Shown: positions 1-11,641 of the stretch, in pieces
Layout of the letters: every line of letters starts with the position of its first letter
How positions within the stretch are numbered: position 1 is the first letter of the stretch
The notes under the pieces: model-generated
What the model was told of the DNA's origin: nothing
Database searches by the model: none
The model's input: only the letters and a program-made list of their open reading frames with translations
Program-made: the position numbers and the translations under genes
DNA from: Zelopaecilomyces penicillatus
Lineage: Eukaryota > Ascomycota > Sordariomycetes > Hypocreales > Pseudodiploosporaceae
NCBI GenBank assembly: GCA_005765155.1
Contig: VCCP01000004.1
Span: forward strand, 1,116,001-1,180,000
Length of the DNA stretch: 64,000 nucleotides
Direction of reading: 5' to 3'

Positions 1-3000
1 CGGTGGCAGCCAACGGCAGCAGGATGGGAGTATAATGGCGAAAAGCCTCGCGCATACAGGGCCGGCCCGGCAGGCAGGAGCAGTCGAAGCAGGAGGACTG
101 TTATCGTGGTGCTTGCGGGAGAGATCTTTCAAGAAGACTCTGGTTCGATTGTCGGCGCCGCAGAAGGTCGTTTGAGGATCAGGGTAAGGAAAGGAGAAGA
201 ATGGTTGACGGGCACAGGAGGGTCCATCCAGCGGGAGCACATACCACTCACACCATAATACTACGCACACCACACTATGGCGCTGCTTCTCACAGACTGA
301 ACACAATGCCGTAAGTGGCCACCCAGCTACGACGTGGGGTAGTGGCACCCAGGTTTGCCAGGCAGGCCTGGGTGTGCGTGGTGGATGGCCCTAAGGCTGG
401 CACATCACATCACTGTACACCCACATCATCCACTGTGTGTACATCACTGCACAGCGCAAGGTACAGGGCCTGTAGGTACAGAGTACAACCAACCTTCTGG
501 CCCAGACGGGTCATCACCCACCCACCAACCCAATTAGCAAACAATCGAGACAACAGTCGGGTATGATGGAAGGCTTGTATCAGGAACGCGAAGGGGCGCA
601 ATGCGCAGCAACCCCGTGCCCACGTTTTTTCCTTCCTTTCCCTTTCCCTCACCAATCGATCATGTCTCAACGGGTTGGGGGGCAAGGTGCTGGCTGCGGT
701 CCATGCTCTGGCATCTTCCGCGCTCCTCCAAGGACCCCGGTGATGGACCCTACTTCACGAACCTCGAGTGTCCAACGCCAGGGTGCCTGGCAAAGTATAA
801 GGCAAGGTAGCTTGAGCCCGGCATCATAAAGACTTGCCGTGTTCTTGTAACGCAGTTCTCAGGTAGACCGGCTGTCTAGGGGTTCCTTCTCTACCTCAGC
901 TGACCAGGACTGATGCATGGCATCATCAACGGACGATGCAGGAAAACGGCTGTTTGGGTCGCACAAGCCGGGGCGACAGCGGCTGGGCCAGGGCGAATAA
1001 GGCAAGCACCCTGTCGGGCATGATCTCCGGAGGGGTAATTATCTAGTACGAAACGGAGTTTTGCATACCATACCAAAAGAAAAAATCAACACGGGAGCAC
1101 CCTAAGAAAGCGGAACTTTGAGTGGTGTTGAGTGGGTGGTGTTCAATTTCCGGATGCAGGTGCTCCAACAACCAGAACAACAGACCTGACGGCACAGCAA
1201 GCAACCCTCGTCAGACATCCCATTCCTACAGTGGATGGATGAAGGTACTGTACAGGCTCCTGAGGTACCTGAGGACTTGCCATCCTGCCAAGTTACCCGC
1301 CCGAAGCCCGCTGCCAGCCCTGAACAAGCTACAAGGCCCCCCCCTAGCTTTTTCAAGCTTAACATGGCGGCTGAGCACGGGGCACTCGCTGCCCCCCCGG
1401 CTCGACCGGCACAGCGGGATGGGACAGTGGTGCAGTGTACTCGGTACTTGTATCACAGCAGGCACAGGCGCCCAAATGCCGCTAGAGCTGGGCTCACAAG
1501 AGGCATGCATGGAAGGCAGCTCTGTTGGGTACCCGTGCCGATGATTTACAGTGGCTCGGTACTCCCATTGAATGTACAATCTGTCCAGTCCCCAAGGTTG
1601 CGCTAGCCTGCCAGTCCAGTTGAATCGGCAGCGAAGGGCTGCCTTTAATTTACAGGGCTTGATAGCATTCCATCGTTCTGGATGACTTCCATCGAACCCC
1701 ACCCCCTGCAAGAAGAAGAAAGCCACCACCTGCACTCTAACGGCAGCTCACAGTGCCCAACGTTTCTGAGCACCCTTGGTTTAATTTACCGTTGTTGTCA
1801 AATTGCAGTGCAGTGCAGTGCAGGCAGGCAGGCAGAGGTGGAAACCATTGTTTCCAGAAGCCCCGCATGTTTCCATAGTGCTACCTATGGAAACCTCACC
1901 TCTCTGAAAAAGACGAGGGGGGGAGGGGAGGGGCTTTTCTTGCGATCTCCAGGATCCGTCCCGAAGCCGCCACCCACAGGTACTTACATCAATCACACAA
2001 CACCACGCTTGCTGTCAAAGCGCTGGGAAGAACGTGGAGATTTTTCTGTCTTTGTTTCAGCACAAGGCACTGCCGCCTCTGCTGTTTTTGCCCAAATTTC
2101 GATGAAGTCGATGAAGTCAATGAGTAATTACCTTAGTCCTATAGCTAGGTACTTTACCTTACCTTCATCATCAGCTACCACATGCAATCGTGACCTCTTT
2201 CGTCATCGCGTTCCTTTCGTATTCCTTTCAAAGCCATCCTCCAAGCGCCCGCTCAGAGTAAAAGCGCCGTCAAAGACGCCGGCCTTAGAAGGGGGGCTTC
2301 GCTCTACAGCAGGCAAAAGACCAAATAAACCAACCACGGACGTACACATAAATCTCTGTGTTGGGAAGCTGGCCGGGCTATCCCACATACCTACCTATGT
2401 TTACGACTCATGCTTGGTTCCAGAAGGGGAGCCGAGGGGGGGCTATCCGCACACGTGTCACACGGAATAAATCTCAACGCAAAGGAACGCTACCTACTGG
2501 ACCAACGTAGGTATGTACACAATGTGTTCGGTTAATGGCAATGACATGCAAGCAGCGCGCTGGGCAGTGTTCAAAATGAAATATGGAACAGGACATACGA
2601 AATGCGGCTATTGGAAGTGGCCAGCTTTTCTGCATCTTTTCCCGCTCGACCCCCGTAAATTTGTTACTCCTGAAGTGTTCCGTCACCTGTCTCACCTGTC
2701 TCACTACTGTCGCCGAGAACCCTGACCGTTCGGTCTGCAGTCTATTACACCACACCACACCACCCCCATGGGTTATGACATGGAATCATCCTTTCATGCG
2801 GCGCAACTGCACTCTTAAACGCTATAGATGATGGTTAATAAAATTGATGTCCTTGTTCCATCTATCTGATCTATAGCCATGCAAAATTGGTTCATGCCAA
2901 TGCCTCTAGCTCCTTTCAATGCCATATTATAAGTCAACCAAAAGATTGCATCAACCCACAACGTGGCTTCACCAGAGATCTTGTCACACTCCCATACTCC

Positions 3001-3192
3001 AGAAATATTAGCTCAAGAAGCCGGGGAAAGAAAATACACCCCCCAATCAGTCGTCTCTATATCGCTATTGTCCAGCAAACCAGTAAAAACTTCTACCATT
3101 AATCAGATCGGGGCCTCCCTGAGTCAATACTCCAGAAGCCAACTGTTCTCTCTGTTCCTCTAAGAATAAGACTTTCCGAAACGCCATGGAAA
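1..3192. other. intergenic region, no supportable gene
   Basis: About 3.2 kb without a gene I can support. It holds low-complexity tracts (G/A-rich near 1918-1937, a CAGTG/GGCA simple repeat near 1804-1835, a GATGAAGTC duplication near 2101-2120) and several copies of the TACCTAC/GTAGGTA motif (near 2388, 2490 and 2507) that recurs in other spacers here. The longest open frame (1682-2470, plus) is rich in Ser/His/Thr, shows no domain and is judged non-coding. The right end should include the 3' UTR of the threonine dehydratase gene. Confidence 0.6.
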
Positions 3193-5022
3193 CTAATCAC
3201 GTCCCAAAAACATCTTCACAACGTCAGAGTTTGTGCAGTCCTCAAAGGGGTATCCGACCTCCCGCAGAAATCGATCCAGATCCTCGCGCTCTTCGTCGGG
3301 GCACATGATGCCCGCGAGAACCTTTGCCACATCACCGCCATATGTACGGTACTGGAACAGGCTGATGTTCCACTCAGGCCTCATCGTAACCAGGAACTTC
3401 TCCAAGGCGCCTGGCCGCTCCGGGAAATTGAACATGTACACTCTCTCGTTTACTAAGCCCGCACGTCCACCAGCCAAGTAGCGGATATGGCTCTTGGTGA
3501 GTTCGTCGTTTGATACGTCCGTGATGCTCATTCCGCCGGACCTGATGCGTTCAATGAGTGTAGCAAGCTCGTCAGCTCGCTGGGAGGCAGGGGCGTTGAG
3601 AGAAAGACCAATCAGAATGTTGGCAACATCACCGCCAGCATAGCGGTAGGAGAACTCGGTAACTGCGTTGGGCATTATAGTGTCAACGAGCTTGGCAAAG
3701 GCACCAGGCCTCTCAGGTATGCTCGCAGCCAGCAGAGCCTCTTTCCCCTCACCCATCTCTGCGCGCTCCGCGACGAACCTCAACCGGTCGAAATTCATGT
3801 TTGCTCCCGATGTCACCGCAATCAGGGTTCGTTTAGGATCAAGTGAAGGCGAGTTTGCGACGTATTTCTTCAACCCAGCAATGGACAAGGCACCAGCGGG
3901 TTCCAGCCCAGACCGAGTATCATCATACATGTCCTTGATGGCTGCGCAGATTTCATCCGTAGAGACCTCTATCACGTCGTCGACGACCTCGCGCGCGATG
4001 CGGAAGGGCTCCTCGCCAACCGACTTCACAGCTGCGCCGTCTGCAAACAAGCCGACCTCCTTAAGAATGACCCTCTCTCCCTTTTTCAGCGACTGCGCCA
4101 TTGCATTCGCTTCATGAGACTCAACACCAATGATTTTGACATGTGGTGCCATCCGCTTGATGTAAAGGCCAATACCAGCAATAAGACCGCCGCCACCTAC
4201 GCCGCAGAAGATGGCCTCAACTTTATTCATATTCACCTGGCCGAAAAGCTCGGTTCCAATAGTGCCTTGTCCAGCAATGACATAAGGGTCATCAAACGGT
4301 GGGATATTGATGAGCCCATCCAGCTTCGCCCGCCTCGCGCACTCCTCTTTAGCAGCGTCAAAATCCTGACCATGCAGGACGACGTGCCCGCCTAACCGTG
4401 CAACATTCATGTGTTTGATGCTGGGGGTGCCCTCAGGCATGATGATGGTCGCGGGAATCTTGAGCTTGCGGGCGGAATAGGCCACACCTTGGGCGTGGTT
4501 GCCTGCTGAGCAGCACACAACACCCTTCCAGCTCTTTGCCGGATCTAAATGTGCCATTTTATTGTAGGCACCGCGAAGCTTGAAGCTGAAAACTGGCTGT
4601 TCATCTTCACGCTTGAGAAGAACGGTACATTCGAGTCTGTTACTCAGATTGATAGCGTGGGTCAGTTGTGTCGTTTTACAAGCCTCGTAAACTCGGGATG
4701 TCGCGCCGGCAATCATTCGCAGGTACTAGACAGCCATTATTAGCCATTACATTCTCCTTTTTTTTTTTCTTTTTTTTTTCGCAAGTCGCATTCCAGCAGA
4801 TTTTCTGGAAATGCTCACATCTGGATACCCATTGGGGAGCAGCAGCTCCTCTGGGACTAGAGACTTCGCCCGCCTCTCCTCCGATGGTGGCGACGGGTTT
4901 GCGCTGTACTCCGTCAAGGCCATGGTCCCCGTCGGTGTTCTGGGCCTTTTGTCGCCGTTGAGAACCTTTACGGTTCCGTTGGCATACTCCGGCACCACTG
5001 AGGCACCATTGAGAGTTGACAT
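3193..5022 (-). CDS. ILV1: threonine dehydratase (threonine deaminase), biosynthetic
   Basis: Two exons, 5022..4819 and 4725..3193, joined over a 93-bp intron (GTGAGC...CTAG) in phase 0, give 578 residues, usual for fungal Ilv1. The enzyme converts L-threonine to 2-oxobutanoate and ammonia, the first step of isoleucine synthesis, in mitochondria. The N-terminal PLP fold has the lysine motif SFKLRGAYNKM (Lys about 117) and the glycine loop CGVGGGG near residue 243. Two C-terminal ACT-like regulatory modules follow, each with PERPGA (about 398-465 and 493-560), as expected for isoleucine-inhibited enzymes. The junction restores PD-YLRMI, matching the family. The chosen ATG lies at 5022; another in-frame ATG at 5088 would add 22 basic residues including a poly-Lys stretch and could supply a mitochondrial presequence. 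The intron holds long A tracts on the coding strand. Function is very secure; the exact start is not. Confidence 0.95.
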
Positions 5023-5088
5023 CGCGAACAGTGGTAGCTTTGGTGTTTTTTTTTTTTTTGTTGCGGTGTAGGAAGCAGAACAAGTCAT

Positions 5089-6168
5089 CGACCCGACCCG
5101 ACAAAGGAGGACCGCCAGTGGATCGGACCCTTTATTTTGAAGTGGCAGAATGCGCACAGGGTCCGATAAGACATATTCACCAAAGCTGCCGCCATTAGTG
5201 CTTAGGCGCTGGACGCTTTGCTCCAAATATTTGCCTAAGCTTACATACCTGTGCAGCGGCGAGTGCTACCAAATGATAGGGGACAGATATCTCACCGCTA
5301 CATCTAATGCATATCTGAGTGCCTATGGATTTGCTTCATCCAATACGCGAAGATGCAGTTCCTGTTACCAATTACGACCAAACTGTGCCGTGAAGTGGGT
5401 TTCCGTCACAACCAACACGGGAGAGTTTTGTCACTGATGGAGGGGTACAAATTCGATAAGGAATTCGCACCCTCCGGCACGGCATGTGGAAATGCGCATG
5501 TGACTTTTTCAACCGCCGCGTTTCGCTATATGTAGCTAGCTAGCTTCTCATGAAAAAGGCTAATTTCTAGGGGGAACCAGTCTGATGAACAATATTTCCA
5601 TTGTGAGCTCTGCATTGTACAACGCATTTAGTATTCGTCCTTACAGAGACAGGAGGACCCTGGCGAGAGAGTCAATGCTGTGCGAATTCGTCATTTGGTA
5701 AAGTGGGGTGGTGGGCTGGTCAGGATCGATATCGGAGCCAGTTCGTGCAGGGGGGGTGAGCTTCGGTGAGACAAGATTTCGTGGGTAATAATTCGTAGGG
5801 TAAACACAGTAAAAAAGCTCATTACAGCAATGTTGTGTTTGGTCTGACCTTATTGCGGTCCTCGAGAATGACAAATTCGCTGCAAGTTCAAGTTCTGACC
5901 AAGTAATCGTATTCATGTTCATTGTGCTCCCAAACTCAGCAGCGAGTAGTTTGCGGGTTTTGTTTGGTGGGTGTAGCTCGCAATGGTGCTAATGTTGTGG
6001 TTATGAGGTTTCCTGACAGCAGGCGTTCAAGGTCTAGGGTAAGCTGGCGCTTCCAAGTATTCAAAGCTTTGCTATTGCCACACTCCCAATCCAGCAACTG
6101 GGGAGCCAGATAGCACTGTGACTATAGGAAGTAACCTCAATCATCTGAGTGCGAGCTTCAAACTTACT
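5089..6168. other. intergenic: ILV1 upstream region
   Basis: About 1.1 kb between the ILV1 start and the stop of the DUF7704-type gene, both on the minus strand. It should contain the ILV1 promoter and 5' leader and the 3' end region of its neighbour. A short tandem GCTA run (TAGCTAGCTAGC) lies near 5533-5545. The open frames are short and featureless. No other signal was recognised. Confidence 0.5.
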
Positions 6169-6798
6169 TCATCGCGAACGATTATGTTCACTCTCCAATC
6201 GGAGGGGTTCGTTTCTGGCCCGGACGTGGCGGGTCCCAGTGCTCAGTGCGGAAGGCCCCACCTTCGGAGCCGCAAATGCCACATCTCCGGCCAATCGTGC
6301 CTCCGTTGGACGCCCGCCTGGCATTCCTAATCCAGTTCCCACTACGACATGGGCTCTTATAAGCATCATACATGCTGTAAGAAGCACACTCACCCACTCA
6401 TCAATGGTCCATTCAGATATCATGATCCAGGAACTCCATCCGCCGACTGCCTGGATAGTACTATAACAACACGCAGCATCACTAAATAGCATACAGAGAC
6501 AGAGCAGCCTCCAAAGGCGAACATCATCGGAAAATCGTAGCATTATCAACTCGATAGAAGCAAAGTAGACCCATGCGCCGCCAGCCGTTGTATATAAGAA
6601 ACCCATGTCGGACTCGAACGTGGCAGAATTCCGCGTCATTAACCTCACCAGGCGGCTGGGGTTCGAAAATGCGAGAGCAGCCCCAGACAGCGCAAAGACA
6701 GGCTCGACCGTGGTTAACATGATGCGGTAAATGATTGGAATAGAAACTGATGCAGTGACGGTCGATTGAGTGGACACCGATGAATTTGGTGGTGCCAT
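6169..6798 (-). CDS. DUF7704-type multi-pass membrane protein, function unknown
   Basis: A single open frame of 209 residues from the first ATG at 6798 (MAPPNSS). The frame stays open further upstream but offers no ATG there. Hydrophobic segments occur at roughly residues 20-45, 68-90, 95-118 and 130-155. The motif order EPVFALSGAALAF ... YFASIELIMLRFSDDVRLWR ... LFSDAACCYS ... DEWVSVLL resembles the fungal DUF7704 family, small four-helix membrane proteins found widely in ascomycetes, often near secondary-metabolism genes. No biochemical role is known to me. The last 50 or so residues are hydrophilic and exceed the usual family length, so a 3' intron or a lineage-specific tail is possible. 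It lies beside a P450 relic, which may mark a decayed accessory locus. Confidence 0.7.
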   Translation of the reverse strand: MAPPNSSVSTQSTVTASVSIPIIYRIMLTTVEPVFALSGAALAFSNPSRLVRLMTRNSATFESDMGFLYTTAGGAWVYFASIELIMLRFSDDVRLWRLLCLCMLFSDAACCYSTIQAVGGWSSWIMISEWTIDEWVSVLLTACMMLIRAHVVVGTGLGMPGGRPTEARLAGDVAFAAPKVGPSALSTGTRHVRARNEPLRLESEHNRSR

Positions 6799-7586
6799 GG
6801 CGAGCACGCCTCGAAATGTTACAAGGGCAAAAAGGGCAAATAAAGTGAGTTGGTTTATGTTGGTAGACAATTTATGGATGTCAAGTAGAGGAGTTGGCTT
6901 CGGGATTCAATGTGAGCTGTGTAGTTAATTAAAAACTTTTCAAGATAAACAAAGCTATATGTCCTATACTTATACTAAAGATAAAGATTGCTTTATAGAA
7001 TTGCTCTTAGAGGGCCCCCAGAGGGCCCTTATGAAGAAAAGAAGATAAAGAGGGGGAGGGGGAGGTGGCTTTCTAAGCAGCTTTGCTTAACCTTATAAGC
7101 CCGTGAGCATGCATAGGATTATGGCTTGATTCAGCCCTCACCTTACAGCCGTAAGAACTTATTAACAATAATTACAAGTGTTGAAAACCGCACCTGTCTA
7201 AATAGGCAACTTTCGCAATTGGACTCGGTGCCTTCATGCGAACTTGCTGATCAAGTGCATATTATACAATCAGCGCAAGGACATTTACAAGGGCTATGAA
7301 CAGCACAGAGTGTCTACTCCTCAGTTCTCTAGAGATGTGAGTTTAGATAAAGAAGACTATTCTGAATATATGCTAACACTGAGCTTGACAAGCATCATGT
7401 GATTATAATTTTCCAGCATTAAAGTTAAATTTGTAGCTTCAAAAGCGGCATCAAACTCTTATGGCTATATTCCGTGTTCAGAGCTGGGAATACACCCTAG
7501 TACGTGAATATGCTGCTTTTCTTAAAGCTACAAAGATTAAACTTCCTGAGTAATAAGAAAGCAGGCCGTAACAGAACATCAACTGA
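6799..7586. other. AT-rich spacer with possible P450 5' debris
   Basis: A visibly AT-rich stretch between the DUF7704 gene and the P450 remnant. It contains two copies of AGAGGGCCC near 7009-7028 and a purine-rich run near 7033-7063. On the plus strand a short open stretch (about 7220-7336) ends at a good 5' splice site (GTGAGT at 7337), followed by a branch-point-like GCTAAC and several candidate acceptors, so it could be a leftover exon of the P450. No intact gene was seen. Confidence 0.4.
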
Positions 7587-8372
7587 CTACGTTTCTCATT
7601 TCTCTTTGACGCGGGAGTCAGCTCAAACTCAAATGTAATACCTGCTATAATTTGGGCCCTCCTAGACATCTCTCTATCAGAAAACACGACGTCGCGCGTG
7701 CTGGCCGAAGTCAACACCGCCGTCCAACCCAACTCCACAACTCCTGATATCGAAACTCTCTGCTCCCGTCCTCTTTTAACCTCCATATTTATGGAGACGA
7801 TGCGGCTTCGAGCCGCCGGGTTAGTTGCTCGCATCTGTACCGTAGATAACCTTCGCTTCGGTTGTGGGGTACTGCCAAAGGACTCATTGGTCATGGCAGC
7901 ATCCTGGCTGGCGGGTCGGGATGAAACATTTTGGAACACAGGGCGTGGTACAGAGCACAAACTTGATAGCTTCTGGGCAGAGCGTTTCTTACGCTACCCC
8001 GACGACCCATTCAGCGGACCTATTCGCAACACCAAATCTGACACCACCACCAGTGAGAGTTTGTCGCCTCACCGCGGTGCTAGCTCTCGGACACGCTCGC
8101 CAGAAGATGATAAGCAGGCCACTGTGGTTACTAAAGGGTTGAGTAACCATTATTTCCCCTTTGGCGGAGGTGCTTCCATGTGCCCTGGCCGCAATTTCAC
8201 CAAACACGAAACAATGAATGCTTTGGCCGTGATTCTTAGGATGTTTGAAATTGACATTGTCCATCCTGAAGAGGCAAGAAAGACGAAATCTGACATGACG
8301 ACATTTCCTCTTGGGGCTCTCGGATTTGATCGAAAAGTGCCAGTTCGTATACGTCGAAGAAGGACAGATTGA
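7587..8372 (+). pseudogene. cytochrome P450, C-terminal half (truncated relic)
   Basis: An open frame of about 261 codons encodes only the C-terminal half of a fungal P450. It begins just before the I helix (PAIIWALLDI), then shows the K-helix ExxR motif (ETMR), the PERF-like region (FWAERF) and the heme loop FPFGGGASMCPGR with the cysteine ligand. The motif style resembles the fungal P450s often annotated as CYP7/CYP8-like sterol hydroxylases; that assignment is tentative. An in-frame TGA at 7584-7586 closes the frame upstream. Only about 0.8 kb of AT-rich DNA separates it from the next gene, too little for the missing 250 or so residues plus introns, so truncation is likely. The C-terminal half has no frameshift or stop, so decay may be recent, or a short transcript may persist. 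A plus-strand AATAAA lies at 8501-8506. Confidence 0.75.
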
Positions 8373-8517
8373 GAGTTGAATGGATCACACAACACTGCTG
8401 TATAGTTTGTACGCTAGGACATAATGCGAATAGTATCAGCTTGCTAGCACATACAACCATAGGCAGCATTAATCAGCTAGGTTGCTTATAATAACCATTG
8501 AATAAAATCTTCATACA

Positions 8518-10322
8518 TCAACTCTGCGATTGAGACATCTCCCAGTAGGCCCGGAGCAAGGCCAACCCCCCAATCTGTGTCTCGACCGTCCGTCCTCGTC
8601 CACGATCGTTCGGATCCGCTGCCCGCTTCGACACTCGCCCCTGCTGACCACCGGGAAGCCACTGCGTGCGACCCCATACATCATCAACTGGGGTTCCTTC
8701 ATTCCGGTAGTCTGTTGTGTTTGCCGCATTATGATTAATTCTATCCTGCGATTTCGAGAGCACGAGGTTGCCGAACACGCCCGCTCCCCACCACATGCCA
8801 AACCGACCCTTTCCGTCTCGAGTCTTGAGCGCTGCCTGGGCATTGTGCTTCACCCATCCAAGATAGACTCCGCAGGCTGTGGAATGGGCCGTTTTGACCT
8901 GGGTATACGCCTTTTGATCAACTGCGACCTTGTTTACAGGCTCAAGTGGATCAAGCGGCACGCAAAACGCTGTGAGGTGATGGAAGAATATCCCCTTGAA
9001 TGTTTGTCCATCCTGTGAGCAAGTACCGCTTGCATCGCATTTTTCTTCTAGAATGCCTCCACGGCCGATACCTTTCCAGGGGGGCAGCTCGCCGATCCGA
9101 TTCGGGCCATCTGCAGGTGCATCCTTCAACAGATCCCAGCCTGTAGCCTTGATGACAGCCTGGATCAACTTGTGTCCATCATCCAAGTATGATGGGCTGC
9201 CGCTCACAGTCCATAGTCCACGCAGTCCGGTCAACACAACACCTTGATTGTATGTGTAGACCATCTCATCGCGCAAATCGCATTCAACGTTGCCAGGCTT
9301 GGAATCGCTGATATGGAAACCGTCCACATATAAACCTTGGTTGTTTGTCATGTTGACGTTGGCTAACCATTTATATCCTTGAATGGATGCTTCTAAATGT
9401 GCCGGATTTTTGACATACTGGCTATTGTTTCCAGATTTGAATGGATCTCCTGGAAAGTATTGGTACATGGAAATAGATGCCGAAATGTACAACTCATTCG
9501 TAATGGCGTTCTTGTATATCGGGAGCCGTGGATTCCACACCATACCGCCGTGGCACAGCTTTGTGTCCCATCCAGTTATCCCAAAGTTCCAGAACTCGCT
9601 GGCTCGGCTGGAAAAGTATGGAACCCAGAACTCGCCGTGCCAGGGGATTGACCCTATGGCGGTTTTTATGTCCAACGGGAAGCCTTTTTGGGGTGTCAAA
9701 GTACCAGGATAATGTAACTCTCGGTGAACTCTGACGAAGTTAACGGCCTCAATCCAGCCAAGAACAACCCAAAGCACGTCATCGAATGCCTGAAAACATG
9801 GTCAGCATCGGTGGAGGAAGTAGTGAACAAACATATAGCATGCGGATTCTTTCTTACCTGACCCTTGATAGCTTCAGCATCTTGACCAAAGTAGTAGCTA
9901 ATGATCTGGTCATAGAATGAAGATATGATATTCTCTTTTGCAGCCCAGCCGTTTGAGCTGTCAGACACCACTGAGCCCAGTGACTTTGTCAGGGTTGTTA
10001 ACATCCCAGACACAACTGTTTCGACTACGGCACCGGTCCAGTCAATACTAGATGGCCAAGTTTTGTTACTGGCTCGAAAGTATTCATTTTGCAAAACAGC
10101 CAAGGCGCTAAAAGCATCCTCGAGAAACTGGACATCTTCTTTTTTAGAAGTTGACGGGGATCTAGATATGTTGAGAAAGCTTCTTGGCGGTGGTTGACAG
10201 TTGCTCGCTGCATCAACAGAAATGACTGGGCAGAACGTTTTCTGATTAGGTATGTTTGCGGCAGACGAGAGATCAAATATGGCTAGGCCATAGAGACCTG
10301 CCGTGAGTAGGCGGAAAGTCAT
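8518..10322 (-). CDS. secreted glycoside hydrolase family 76 (alpha-1,6-mannanase)
   Basis: Two exons, 10322..9858 and 9789..8518, with a 68-bp intron (GTAAGA...TCAG, phase 0), give 578 residues. The start is the only ATG of the frame and opens a hydrophobic signal-like segment (about residues 1-22). The family consists of endo-alpha-1,6-mannanases that cut the mannan backbone; fungal members, like yeast Dfg5/Dcw1, act on the cell wall or on GPI-linked mannoproteins. The Asp-Asp pair expected to be catalytic lies in AFDDVLW at the very start of exon 2 (about 156-162). Other family-like blocks are NAITNELYISASISMY and VYTYNQGVVLTGLRGLW. No C-terminal GPI signal is evident, so a soluble secreted enzyme is inferred. 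It runs tail to tail with the P450 relic, 145 bp away. Confidence 0.85.
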
Positions 10323-11641
10323 TGGGAAGACGACTCCAGACTTAGATATCCAAACGCTCAAAGTCGAGCATTTGCAGGTCAAGGCAAACTTGGCGACAAC
10401 GACAAGAGGCAGGATAACAATCTGCACTTTGAGAATGTATGGCAAGAGACAAGGGTATTGACGATGACACACATTTCATAGGAGGAGAGACTGAGGGAGA
10501 GCAAGAGGGCCGATGATGGGATACATATATTCGATGCAACAAGAGCAAAGAGCTATGCAACCAGCTGTGGCCTGTGATTGTAGATGCGCCATTGTATTGC
10601 ATTTCGTCACACCTACAGGGGTGGAGATGGTGCCTCTCATCAAGATTATATCAATACTTTCTTTTGTCTAAATATGGTAGCGTTGGTGATGGGTGTTACC
10701 ATCGGGTGGCATGCTTGTTCTGGTTAGGAAGCTCATCGACGATTTGGGGGACCGTAACCGCATGTGTACCCGGAAGTAACGCCGATGGTGACGGTACTGC
10801 AGCCAGTATTGCCATCACGAGATGGCATTCGCAAATGGTTTCGTTACATTCGGAGAAGGAGTAGGATTCGATGAGGTAAACGATGGTTGGATAGAGTTGC
10901 ATGTGAGTACACCACTGTAGGTAGGTAGGGGCACATCCGCTGGAGGGCGTCTGGGAATGGTGCTATAGTTACAGTGCATGTGTGTAAATGTGCTATAATT
11001 AACACACTGAACTTGATGTATCGTAAGCTGCCCATTCAGCGCTTGATTAAGTTAATGATATGTTCAAGTCTTGTTTGATACTGTGGAGTGAGGTCTGAAT
11101 GGGCATTACGCTTAATATCAGACTGTTAAACTCATCCAGAATAATGAAGAATAATCAGCATCTGTGTAATAACCCATCGAGTATTGATAGCCATGAGAGA
11201 CAGTGATTGGGCACTAATGCAAAACAAACGGAACCCCGCACGCGTCGAAGTTGCTTTTCTCGCGACTCAACTGGCCAGTTGGTTTGTTTACTTCTGGCCC
11301 AAAGCGGATCCCTGTCACACATCACAGTACTTTGCTCAGGTACCACTGACACGCTACCTTATCATATCTACACACACACCACCATTATCATTCCTCCAGC
11401 TTCAACTTCCACCGTCCCGACTCTCATCTTGCTTGACTTCTCTGTACAGCACCGCGGCAATCGCGTCTTCGCCTCGCCCAGCTCTTGCCACTGTGCTGCC
11501 TTCTCCTCTGGCTACAGACACTGGCTGTCATTCTCCCAACAACACGCGACGAACCGCCCTGTGCATATACACGCGCCTTACCAAAACCTTCAACGTCGAC
11601 TCCTCGGCTTCAGGACCGCGTCCTCCGCGTGGTAAAGAGCC
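10323..11641. other. intergenic: divergent promoter region, GH76 / Ppc89-like
   Basis: About 1.3 kb between two divergently transcribed genes, so it must hold both promoters and leaders. A GTAGGTAGGTAG run lies near 10917-10928. A pyrimidine-rich, CA-repeat-containing stretch (about 11370-11450) precedes the plus-strand gene, as is common in fungal 5' leaders. No coding frame was supported. Confidence 0.5.

Noticed and set aside
1..215. Open minus-strand frame at the left edge
   Set aside because: No ATG and no recognisable motif; it could be a leader or chance. The neighbouring sequence to the left is not available.
1682..2470. 262-codon plus-strand open frame starting with ATG
   Set aside because: Low-complexity Ser/Thr/His-rich translation, no domain, no splice-supported extension, and its DNA contains the intergenic TACCTAC words.
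5641..5922. 93-codon minus-strand frame between ILV1 and the DUF7704 gene
   Set aside because: Short, no conserved pattern, overlaps probable promoter or UTR sequence.
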